DNA of 64,000 bases from assembly GCA_025677825.1 (NCBI GenBank), contig JAIXMO010000061.1, positions 62,001 through 126,000 of the forward strand, in the 5' to 3' direction. This stretch comes from Helicostylum pulchrum (Eukaryota; Mucoromycota; Mucoromycetes; Mucorales; Mucoraceae). Positions 11,393-22,484 of the stretch are shown here, in pieces; the stretch's first letter is position 1; each line of letters opens with the position of its first letter. The translations under genes and the position numbers were made by a program. A model generated the notes under the pieces. The model worked only from the letters and a program-made list of their open reading frames with translations, searched no databases and was not told where the DNA came from.

Positions 11393-14300
11393 ATGAATGA
11401 AAACGTTCTAAATAACTTGATCGACGAAATAGCTTTAGAAGGTGAAAAAGGTAAGACTCTTTTTTTCTAATATTTCGGGAACTATAGAAACCAAAATGAA
11501 TAGAATATAGGTTGCACCTTTCAACAGCTATTTGAATTTGTAAAAGACTCGATACTCAAGTCATTCGGAACAAACACGCTTATACGACCTATATGTTTCG
11601 ATAATAACTACAACGCGTACCTTTGGACTCACTTACGACTAATTGACCAACTAATATTTATAGAGGTATAACATTATTTGTTTTATTTTTTTTTAGAAAA
11701 AAAAAGAAGTAAAGACTACTTAAATACTTGAAGAATGAAACACCTATAGATCCTCTTACTTTTACATTTCAAGAAATGCAATTGAAATCACAGTTGAGTT
11801 CAGTTTTAGTAAAAGCCAGTCAAGACGCACAGGATCATAGTATATTTGATGGTTCTAAGGTAACAATAAAAATTTATGCAAAAAATAAATAAAATAATAA
11901 TTAAAAATAATGCGTAGATTGATAAAAAGAGTTTGTCAGACACTCAAAAGGTACTATTAAAATTGATAGCAAAACGAAGACGAAACGGAATAATGCAATC
12001 TGAAATAATGGAAGAATTGGGTATAGACCCAAAAACTATGTTTTATCATTTAAAAAGACTTGAAAGTTCTGATTTAATGTAAGTTTAATATATTTCTTAT
12101 AAAAAAAAAAATTTAAACTAAAAAGAAAATACCAGTGTCAAAGTATCTATCTATAAAGGTCCTGGCAATCATATCAATGTATATTTAAAACGATTTGCGC
12201 CTCAAAAAGGCGAAGAAGAAAGCAGTGACTTCTATCGTATACAAAATTTACAGACCGATATTATCAAGCATTTAACAAACGCCAAAAATAACATCATGTC
12301 GTTGCAAGGTCTAATTCAAGCTATGGTAAATTAACAAAAATATTTCAATTAAAACGAAAAATAATAATACTATTCTAGGGATTTTACTCAGAACGACAAG
12401 CGCGATGGATTCGAATAAAAATCAACAAGTTGCATGATAAAGGTGTGATAGAAAAAGTGTTTGCGTATGATGGAGCGACAAGAGTATCATCTGTTCAACT
12501 GCCAAAGACGTTCAGTAGTAAAGACTCAGTTAACGATCCAGATCTAATACAAGGTGAAGTCTCGGTAAAAGGCCATGTTTCAATACCAGGTGAAGAAGAC
12601 TCGACACCAATGCAAGAAATAACTATCACAACCACCACTAAACAACACAAGGAGAATTTATTTCGAGATTTACCTGCCGATTATCAATTCTATTTAGATA
12701 TTATCGCTGCGTCAGAAAAGGGTTTAGTAAGGCACGAACTTGTAGCTAAATACCCCAGCATTGATCCGATTACTATTCAGTTATTTCTGGAAAATGTTAT
12801 ATCTCAACCTGCAACAAAAGAACACGAAAAGTACTGTATTTATAGATCCGAGGAACTTGATGGTAAAATTCGTATCTACAGATATTTTTCTTTCGAAGGT
12901 TGGAAAGAATTCAATAAGAAATTAGGAAAACAAGTAACTGAACATCAGGCCAGTACCGCTATTGCTCCACCGGAATTAGTAGAACCACCGTCGATAAATT
13001 ATATAGGTGAATCTTATAACATTTTACCGTCTACAAAGGCTTCCCCACGCAGGCAAAAAAGCAAAAAGAGAAATAATGCTGAGGAAGGGTCTGCACCAAA
13101 TTCACCGGCTAAAAAGTCAAGGAAACGTTCTAAGAAAATTACTGATACCTCAAACGAAATACCCTTACTGGTAAAAAAAAGAGCAACGCGTAAAAGAGGG
13201 ATCCAGCAGGAAAGTTCAACTGAACCTTTGCAGACGTTAGTGGAACCTCAAGAGCCTCAAACAAAACGAGTAGCATATAGCAAAGAAGATCATGTAGAAG
13301 AGTCAAATAAACCTCTAGAACCTTCCCAGCCATTAGACACCAATGTCGAGCCCGATACTACGCAAGAAACTGGTGCTAGTGTGACTCCAAATGAACTTCC
13401 ACAGCCACTACCATCGGATCCTACGCCCACACCTGTACGCAAACAACCTTCACGCGCAAGAAATAATATAACCAATTACTTTCAGCGAAAGAAACCTATT
13501 AAACCAGAGCCTATTCCTGTAGATCAACGAGAAAAAAATTTAACTGAACCTATCTCGGTAGAGCAATCTGAAACAAATGTACCTGAATCTGTTTCTGAGG
13601 AGCAACAGGAAATACGTGACTCAGAGGAACCCATCGCACAAGTACTGATACCCATGGATACACAACCTAGTCTAGATGAAGCTTCGTCATCTACAGAACC
13701 ACAACCGATCAGTAACGAAAAAATAAGTCAGGATACGAGTACTGTAGAACAAACTAATACGCAAATGATCGAATTAAATCCTACTCCTGTGCGACGCTCG
13801 AAATCCAAAAAACCTGCTGAAATAAACAGTACAAAAATACGTCGTTGCAAAATCATGTTGGACATGCTGGAAGAACAACATATTCGAGAACTAAATTCAG
13901 ACACTTGGAAAGAATTTAACAAGATTGAAATGGCTATGCCTGATGGACAAAAGATGGCACTGGCCACATTTACAAACATGGTTAAACAACTTCATGCAGA
14001 AAAAAAATTAACTGTTTATGCTACTACCATTCAAAAATTTTATGGTGTAACTGAAATTAAAACCTTCTTGTTACATACTAGCGTTTCACCAGACACTGAA
14101 GAAATGAAACAATTCCTTTCGGACTATACCGAAAACAAGCCTGTCTATAGAGGCAAAAAGAGAAACTTCAAGAAGGTTGCTGTGGAGGGGTTGTCGCCGG
14201 TTGTAAAACCACTCAAGGTTGAAAATCCTGCAATGCATTATGGTTGGATCAAGTCACAGTGGGTTCGAGCTAGAAAATTACACGAGAGTTTAATGCAGTA

Positions 14301-17300
14301 TTATTTGTATTCAGATAGAAACGATTGTGTCATTGATATGACAGAGTACACCAAACACATACCAATCAAATTAATAACTTCCGTGTGTTCCAAATTACCT
14401 TATTCTGAGCAAGAGTTTAGAGATTTTTTGGACGATCCTAACAATGATGTTGTTCCGCTATTCCAACTTCCGGAAAATATTAAATCACTTATTTTCCTAA
14501 ACAAAAGCAGAATCAGATTCATTATTAGAGGTTTAATTCGTGTGTTGGAAGCTTTAGGTGTTGTGGAATCAATATATATTGTAAAACCAGATGATATTGT
14601 AAAACCAGATGATATTGTAAAACCAGATGTGTATACAGTCGCGCCGAAATATAAATTGAGCCAAGAGGGTCTGATTCGAGACTATGCGTTTAAAGATCAG
14701 GCGGTTGTAAAGACAATGCCTTTAAAAAATTTACAGGACGTCAATAGTTTTTGGGATGAGCTGTATGAAGTGTGTATTCATCCAACTCGGTATCGTACAG
14801 AACAAGATGAAAAAGAGCTTTTGGAAAGTGCTAGTACGGATGATCCACTTTATAATATTCATACAAGAAGAAAATGGACGGTTGGTGTAGCATTGTCAAA
14901 AAAACAAAAAGAACTATTGGATTCGTTTATTGATTTCGAAACAAAGACGATACCTACTGATTGTGTTGCACTTCGAAAGCTTTTAGCGCAGGAAACGGGG
15001 TTATCAGCAACTCGTATTCGAGTTTATTATAATGGTATTCTGGGCGCCTTTACTAAAATACAAAATAGGGATGAAAAGTTAAAGCTTAAAGAACAAAAAC
15101 GGGTGGCGATGATGTCTGATCCTACTATTAATGACTTGATGTTGGCGTCTTTTGAAAGTCGCAAAGTAGATGCAGCTGTTAAGCACGAAGAAGGTGAACC
15201 GCTCGTTAGATCTACGTTTGTTGGTAGTAGAAAATTAAGAAAGTTGAGAATGCCTTTAGAACCTGGCGCAAGAAGAAACTATGCAGATTGTGAGTTTAAA
15301 CGAAAAGAGATATTTACATATTTACTAAATTTTAAAAACATAGCGGGTCGAAGACGTCATAATTTCAGTGAAGAAGAAAAGGATTTGTTGATATATTCAT
15401 ATTGTATTATGAAGGTTAGATCGAAGGATTCTAGTTTCTATTGGACACCTGCCACTTTGGTTTTACCAAATCGGACTAAACAGCAATGTAGACGTGTATT
15501 TAACCACATAACTAATAATAATCCCGATTTAATTATCAAGATCGAAAAATTGAAATCGAAATGGGAAAGATATTACAGAGAAGGATTAGAGCGCAAGGAA
15601 ATTGAAGATAAAGATCGTTGGAATACTTTTAGTTTCGATTTAAGGTCTTATGTAGAGTATTTTATTCGAAGGATGTTGGAAGATGAAAAGTACTAGTGTT
15701 TTAGAGAAGGAGAAAAAAAGAGATATAATATTAATGTTATTTTTATATATATATAGAAATATAATTTGTAAAAATCCACTACCTCTTCGACATGAAGATT
15801 TAGAGAAACATTATTTTATTTCTAGAGACAAACAACATATCATTGAAGCAAAAAAGGCTGCCGATAATCACGAATATTGTGTAAATGCATTTAATGATAG
15901 TATTTATGACACATCAAGTGTAATTACGAGAGGAACAATTGATGATATCTCTATTGAACTTGTTAAAATACTAGTAAAGGTAAAAAAAAAAAATAGCTCC
16001 ACCTTAAAACAAATTTGGTGATTAACTATTCTACCAGATGTTACTTGTAACACCTGATAGTTCATATGACGCCAGTAAGGCATTCAAACTGATGAGCCAA
16101 TATCCTGTAAATATTATTGAAAAAGCAACAGAAGATTTGAGATCAGAAGGTTTGATCATTAAAGATAAATCAAGATATGATCGAATTCCCGGTAGAGCGT
16201 TTAATGTTTCTGCAAAGTAAGCGATTTATAAATCAAGTTTTACATTTACTAAAAAAAAAATATAATAGATATCTTCTACTTGCTGAGGGAGTTATTCCGT
16301 TTGGGTTAATTGATACTGCCAGATCTTATTATAATTCACTTATAAAAAATGAAATAATGGACTTGAAAGAACTAAGTAGTGGTATGGTTGCCTCCTTGCT
16401 TGACTTGCTATCTCAAAAAAAGGTACGTATCTTGTTTGGAATTACATTGTAAACAGGTACTAAGTATTTTCTTGTGGTAGATTGAGTTATGTTTAAAACG
16501 GAAAGATCTTTTTTTAAAATTAAAAAAATCCTTGCGTTATCCCAGGCAATCAGCAGGTTGGTATATAAATTGATATATGATATAGTACGCACTAAAAAAA
16601 AAATATGCATATATATATAGCCAAGCTTCGTGAAATGTATGTTTTCGGAGACCTAGATCTATTTATAAAAAAAACAGATCAATTACCGGCAGTCGAACCC
16701 ATCGATAAACCAGGATACCTTAATACAAAGATTAAAATGCTTGATTCCACTGAAACGAAGGCTATTTTACAAAATTTAGAGGGTGGATTGACAAATGATA
16801 CCTACGAAGCTATAAAGCTCTTCAAGGAGAATGGAGGATCGCTTGATGATATTATAACATATTTTGGAAACAAGTGTGATAAAAAGGATATATGCAATGC
16901 CCTTTATAGTTTAATACATCACGAACCACCACTGGTTCGAGTTGTGGGGTTTAAACAGTTACGATATGTAGCTACTGAATTTTGTGCCCCTTGGTTTATT
17001 CAAGGTTCTGAAGATTCTACGTTACTTAACCCGTTGATGTGGAATGATATGTCAGGTGAAGTAATTGAATCTGCGTTAGATGGTTGCTCAAAAGCTGTTA
17101 TAAGTCATATATTGATGTTACCTGGTATTTCTCATGTAAGTTTTTTCTTTTTTTTTAGAAGTGCTTATAATTTATTGATTAATATTTTTTTTTTTTAAAA
17201 AAAATAGGCTAATTTGCTGAATAGGTTTGAAGGTTTCTTTTCTGAATACGAGCTCTATACTTTAATGCGATATTTAGTGGACAATAAGACTGTAATTTCA

Positions 17301-17444
17301 AGAAAAGTACAGCGAGTTGGAGCTAAGAGGCCTTCAATTTTTGAAAAGAGGCCTGTCGCATCCGTATCTCAACCAGTTGACCTAATGAACGATAACGAGG
17401 TGACTTTTTACTGGTTATCAAATGATTATTACCTTTTAAAATAA
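11393..17444 (+). CDS. TFIIIC largest subunit (Tfc3/Sfc3/GTF3C1 type)
   Basis: Twelve exons: 11393-11450, 11511-11665, 11734-11859, 11918-12078, 12136-12325, 12379-15689, 15757-15979, 16038-16216, 16269-16422, 16481-16556, 16621-17135, 17208-17444; all phases agree and give about 1794 residues. Residues about 114-167 form the B-block-binding winged helix (IMQSEIMEELGIDPKTMFYH, LKRLESSDLIVKVSIYKG) of TFIIIC, which recognises the internal B box of tRNA genes for RNA polymerase III. A low-complexity Lys/Pro/Glu linker (about 440-740) follows, then further helical domains and a Myb-like segment near 1218-1275 (RRRHNFSEEEKDLL). An 18-bp unit is repeated three times at 14578-14630. The donor of intron 6 (GTACTAG at 15690) is weak but frame-consistent. 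Identification by the B-block region; the rest of the family diverges rapidly. Confidence 0.85.
14578..14630 (+). repeat. In-frame 18-bp minisatellite, 3 units
   Basis: ATTGTAAAACCAGATGAT occurs twice exactly and a third time nearly complete, inside the TFIIIC subunit exon 6. It codes for repeated IVKPDD and keeps the frame, so copy number may vary without breaking the protein. Confidence 0.9.
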
Positions 17445-18660
17445 AGTTTTCTGAACGGCTACTAATAATACATAGTGAGTAAATCGACTTCTTGTTTTAT
17501 CATGCACCATCATAGACTTTATGAGTGCATGCAAAAAGAGCAGAAATAAAATTACAACTGTGTCTAAGGGACGAAAGTTTAATAAGTTAGTGTTTTGGAC
17601 TTCACAATTATATTTAATAAAATGCTATTTATTAAAGATGTTAGATCACAGTAAGAGGTAAAAAAAAAAAAGACAATGGAACGGTACCTTTCTATTTGGC
17701 GATAGGTGTGATGTAGGTGTGGTCAAGAATTAATGGCTGACATCTGTCTGATATCGCGACATGTAGATAATATTTTTCCTTTCAGTTTCGGATGATAAGT
17801 TAAATTAGTACAACCTTCTAGCTTTAATTTTCTTCTAAAGGTATTACAGCCGTCCCCCAATTTATTCTTCATTAATTCATTCTTTGTTTTCATATAGTTT
17901 TACAACTCTTAGAGAGAAAAGTAGAGTGTCCAGGAAATTTGCAGTTACTACGTATAGCATTATATTTACCCGTTCTAGTCCTTTTAGCCGCTTTCTTTTC
18001 TATTTTATCCATCGGCGATTGCTTTCTTTTTAAACACGAAGGACCAACTTTTATGCAAAGCAATAAGGTGCGTCTGGGGGGGGGGGGGGGGAGATTTTGT
18101 TCATCTTTCAAAAGTTTTTATATTTTTTTCTTGTCGATTTCTTCACTTTAAAATATTATGATCAATAGCGGTTTGATTTTCCTAATAAAAATACCGATTA
18201 AATCATCCAAAAAAAAAGATATACAGCTTTTGAAAAATAAAAGTTAAGCAGGCGGTGGGTAAAAATGTCAACGTGTTTTTAAAAAATGATCAAATAGATC
18301 ACACGAGAAAATAAGCCTACGCCGCTTACAGTTGCTATGAGTTCTTATGTTGGCACTTTGACTTATCCTAGATAGAAAGCGAAGATACTTCGTTGCTTGT
18401 GGTTTGAATAGAATCATTGATTTCTCTGATAATTCAATAGGACCGCAAATGCCTACTTTACGTTCTGAAACAAAAAAAAAGATCTTCAGGGGTTACTTTT
18501 CAAACGTTGGTTATAAATCTTACACACCAATTTATTCGAATCTGCTATTGTTCCTAAATTTAGACAAATTATATCTTATCAACAAAATCACGTCAAGAAA
18601 TAACCATATAAAAATGCATCTTTTTATTGGGCGGTGGCGTCAAGAATTAGCTAAATTTTA
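17445..18660. other. Intergenic between convergent genes
   Basis: AT-rich, with a run of 16 G at 18076-18091 and several short chance ORFs. No gene signature, RNA or transposon was recognised. Confidence 0.5.
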
Positions 18661-19808
18661 CTATTCATCTTCTTCATATCGAACACCCATATTTTCTCTA
18701 GGTTTTAAACCCATTTTACGCATTCTATCTGCTTCAACACGTTCTCTATTAATTCTCGAAAGTTCCTTAATTTGTTCTTCGGATAGTTGCAATGTAGGTT
18801 GACGAGAAGCTACAGCTCTTGCCGCTTGACGATGTTGCATCCTTGAAAAAAAAAAAGATATCATTAGTATCCACAAAAAAAAAAATCCCTTTTTTCTAAA
18901 TTGTTTACCTTAATTTCTCTTCGTCGTTTCTAAAATCAAAAAAGTCTCCAGTAGGTACTGGTTTTTCGCCCATTCTTAAAGCTTCTTGACGTTTATCCCA
19001 TTTATGCAAGTTATAAAATCTTTTATAAAAAAAAACTATTAGAATTCCAATGTATATATTCCGAACCAAGTTATTTACTTTTCGTGAGGCATTGTAGCAG
19101 TGTTATAATCTTCCATAAAATCAACAAACATTTCTTTTCGTTTGATATTATTGAGAATTTCTACGTTTGCATTTTTAACTTCAATTAACCAAGCTTGAAA
19201 TTCCTACATACGCAATTAGAAAGTATATCTTTGCTTATTTTTTATCGACTTACTGCTTCCTTTGAAAAGATACTATTTTTTTTTTTTTTGGAGGGTGTTT
19301 AGTAATTTTTATGCAAACAAAGTTCCTGATAAAACTTACTCTGCTTCGTGGATAATACCATGTTTTCCCCATTGATCTCCAATAGAAGATAACTTGCTTT
19401 TTTTTGATTTTTTCTATATTCAAAACAGCTTAATACCAAGAAAAAAAAACACAGAAAAAAACGTCAAGTTACCTTTGACTTTTTATGCTTTTTATCTTTC
19501 TTATGTTTCTTATGATCTCTTTTCTTTCGTCTATCATCTTCTGAAGAAGAGCCCGAAGAAGAGGAAGAAACTGAAGAACGTCTACTATGTCTTTTACTAT
19601 CTGAACGATGATGACGGCTTCTGTGTTTTGACTCGCTAGGACTTCTTGAATGTCTTCTTCTACTACTGCGATGGCTCGATCTTTCTTTACTTGCAGATCT
19701 TGATCTGCTACGTTGACGTCTTTTACGGTCTGGAGAAGGTGAACGTCTTGATCTGCGATGAGGCGAAGGTGAGCGTCTTGAACGACGAGGTGAAGGTGAC
19801 CGTACCAT
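18661..19808 (-). CDS. RS/K-rich nuclear-type protein with conserved C-terminal domain
   Basis: Six exons (19808-19473, 19413-19340, 19272-19254, 19203-19079, 19019-18909, 18841-18661) give 281 residues. Residues 1-110 are an arginine/serine dipeptide-rich region (RSPSPRRSRRSPSP, RHSRSPS) and a poly-basic HKKHKKDKKHKK block, as in splicing-associated SR-like proteins. The C-terminal half is a well-behaved globular/helical segment (WGKHGIIHEADIFSKEAEFQ, AWLIEVKNANVEIL, FMEDYNTATMPHEKFYNLHK) that reads as a conserved domain but which I cannot name. Exon 3 is only 19 nt; without it exon 4 is out of frame. A nuclear RNA-processing role is inferred from composition only. Confidence 0.75.
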
Positions 19809-20729
19809 ATTTAGTGAATAAAATAAAAGAACGCTAGAAATATAGAAAAAGGGGATGCTTTTTTTCTTAAAAAAAAAATGCAAGGTGACTGCTTTGAAAC
19901 GTATTTCCTTGGGAATTGCTTCCATAGGTCCCATTCTACCAGTATTGAAGATAATTCTACGAATATTTTGCAAGTAGTCTTGTCATACATCCTGAGATAA
20001 AACATACACTAGTCTATCTAATCTTCTGCTTCTGCTTCGTTTCAGGCAAATAAGTTGTTTCCATTGATTATGCCAAATTTCCACATAACTGTTTGTTTCC
20101 ATGTTGGTAATAACTAGGTTGAAAAGCTTTCACCCAATGTTTATGCTATCCAATGCTTATACCACTTGTTGCTGATATACTTTCTGGTGAAGTAACTTAA
20201 AAACTTAGGGTAACCGACTTATGTGCTTGAAAAGTGATCCCGTCTAAAATACATATTAGCGGATTTCAAAGAGACACGCGAGATAATGCCTTTTACCACT
20301 TCTAAAATATAAACACGAGAGCTTAACTATCCAGTACCCACAGTGAACAATATTCTTTACGTAAATTTCAATAGATAATATCGCCGTTCTATTGTAGCTT
20401 TTGTCAAAATAAAAAAGAATTAAGCAGGATTTTTAGTATATAATAATAAGATAGAAACTTGGAACCTATTGCCATTGATAAATCAATCAAAAATAGATAT
20501 CTCTACACATCACTGTATTTACCAATCAATATACACATTTCTTTGTTGCCACGGTGAAATATCCCCTTGATCCAAAAATAAAGGCACAGTAGCTAGTTAT
20601 ATACTCGAATCAGAACATAAAGTTCATGAATGATTTACCATACAATATCGAATAAATTTGGTCGAAAAAAATATAAAAAAGCAAAGGAAAAAAAAAAAAA
20701 GACTTTTTCTCAAACACCAAGTGTAACGA
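19809..20729. other. Intergenic, nothing recognised
   Basis: About 0.9 kb of AT-rich sequence upstream of the SR-like gene and of the mini-gene at 20730. No RNA gene or transposon signature was seen. Confidence 0.45.
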
Positions 20730-20952
20730 ATGGAAAGTAAGTTTAACTAAGGGATTTAAAAGACTTGATTGATTATAATTAAACTCATCGTATTTACATA
20801 TAGCAATAAGCAAAATAAAGACTACATCTCAAGCCGGCCCTCCGACAAGAAGCAAAAGGCCCTCTGAACCTCCATCGCCTCCTCCCAATGACGATAGAGA
20901 TTTAAAAACTCAATATATAAACAGAAAATGCCAACTTGGTCCTCTATTATGA
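20730..20952 (+). CDS. Tentative mini-gene, 51-aa proline-rich product
   Basis: A 7-nt first exon (20730-20736, ATGGAAA) with a perfect GTAAGT donor would splice to 20804-20952 (acceptor ATATAG), giving METISKIKTTSQAGPP, then a Lys/Pro/Ser-rich stretch (KRPSEPPSPPPNDD) and the C-terminus KCQLGPLL. The exon is clearly richer in G+C than the flanking DNA, which favours coding. No family was recognised. The 3' end is uncertain because an overlapping frame (from the ATG near 20928, MPTWSSIMTRLQTIQGVIEK) also looks codon-like and ends in TAA. Confidence 0.35.
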
Positions 20953-21725
20953 CTAGATTACAAACCATACAAGGTGTAATTGAAAAATAACGTTAAGTAA
21001 CAATATATAACAATTCTAATTATTCTCTCAATGAAATTGTTTATTCTCAAGTTGATTTTAATGGCGAAGGGGGTGGGGTCTCGGGTTGAAGTGACGACAA
21101 TGTTTGTATAATGTTATTAAGAGGATTGGAGATAATCGCATAGGGGGGGGGGATATAGATCAAATAGAGTAAGTGAGAATAATGTTCATTTCTTAAAAGT
21201 GTCAGATACAATTTATACGAGTTCCTCGGGATAGAAGAACTGGGGGCCCAAGAACATGGTAGTTACAAATAATTTCAATAATATTTCTAATCGAAATAAA
21301 AATGAATCTACTATACTACAATTAAGTATAATGATTTAGTTTATCTCCTCTATTAGATTAGTATGCTTTTTCACCCACCATTATCTGTAAACTTTGCCCA
21401 CCCTCGGGATTAATATAAAAGCTGAACCAATTTAATTTCAAGCACAGTTGTCCAACCTTGTTTTGGCGGCCAATTTAACCACGCACATACAAGCAAAAAA
21501 GTTGCCCCCAAAAAAAAAATTGGTGAAGGTTTTCAAAAGAAATTGTAAAAATGAGAAGACTGTATATGCACATGTACGTGTGTATTTATTTAGAAGGTTA
21601 CGTAGATTGTGATATCTTAATATGAGCAAATGATATGTCGTGGTGACCGCTATAAATAAATACAAATAAAAAACCCCCCCTTTTTATTATTATACACTTT
21701 TCTCTTCTGTACATATATAATTTCA
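20953..21725. other. Intergenic, nothing recognised
   Basis: AT-rich spacer with short G runs (near 21145 and 21242). No gene or RNA recognised. Confidence 0.45.
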
Positions 21726-22457
21726 ATGAGCAGGTTCCCTTCTGGCTGGTTTTTCATTCAATCCAAGTGTCGTCATAAAATGGTCCTTGAGGTCTTTCAA
21801 GACTCTTTAAAGGTATTACCAACATAACTTCCTTTATATACAAAATATATTAATTTTTTCGTTTTGCGGTTAAAAGGCCACAGCAAAAATAGTTGTTTGG
21901 CCGATGAAGACAAAGGATGTGGATAATCAGTTATGGATGTACGATCACGGTTATATTATTAACAAGAACTCAGGCATGGGTAACGTATTTTATGTATAAA
22001 AGTTAGAAACACGATATTGACTAGAGAGAAAAAAAAAACCAGTTCTTGACGTTCACGGAGGTATTCTAGAGAGCGATAAACCAATTATTCAATATAAACG
22101 AAAAATGCTGGAAGACGCACAAAACCAAAGATGGTATTATCGCGAAGACGGTGTTATATACCCACAGGTTGATCCCAACTTGGTTCTTGATATTAGAGTA
22201 AGTTTTTTGGTTTTACCTTTTTTTTTTAATATATATAAAAAAAAAGTCTAAGTTATGTTTAAAAGGGTAATTGGGATAAAAAAGGTACAGTCGTACTACT
22301 CTATGAACGAAAATACGAAGATAATTTGAATCAGTTATGGGACTTAGTACCGTATCAACAATCTGATAGTGTCAGTATATTAAGTTCAACACATACTTCT
22401 TTTACTGAAGAAGAAAAAGACGAATATTCATTTAGTTCTGCAACTTATGCTTTATAA
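21726..22457 (+). CDS. Ricin-B-lectin-like (beta-trefoil) protein
   Basis: Four exons (21726-21812, 21877-21979, 22043-22197, 22266-22457) give about 178 residues. Repeated beta-trefoil words are visible: GWFFIQSKCRHKMVLEV, QLWMYDHGYIINKNSGMVLD, QRWYYREDGVIYPQVDPNLV and NQLWDLVP, i.e. the Q-x-W spacing and 'x-I-x-N..SG..LD' pattern of ricin-type domains, normally used to bind carbohydrate. There is no signal peptide, so a cytosolic role is likely. The C-terminal 35 residues are Ser/Glu-rich and outside the fold. The gene lies convergent to the GYF protein gene, with about 30 bp between stop codons. Confidence 0.75.
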
Positions 22458-22484
22458 TAATAATAAAATATACATATATGCATT

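Noticed and set aside
18076..18091. Run of 16 G as a possible G-quadruplex or regulatory site
   Set aside because: Other short G and C runs occur in intergenic parts of the window; nothing links it to a gene, and homopolymers are common in this genome.
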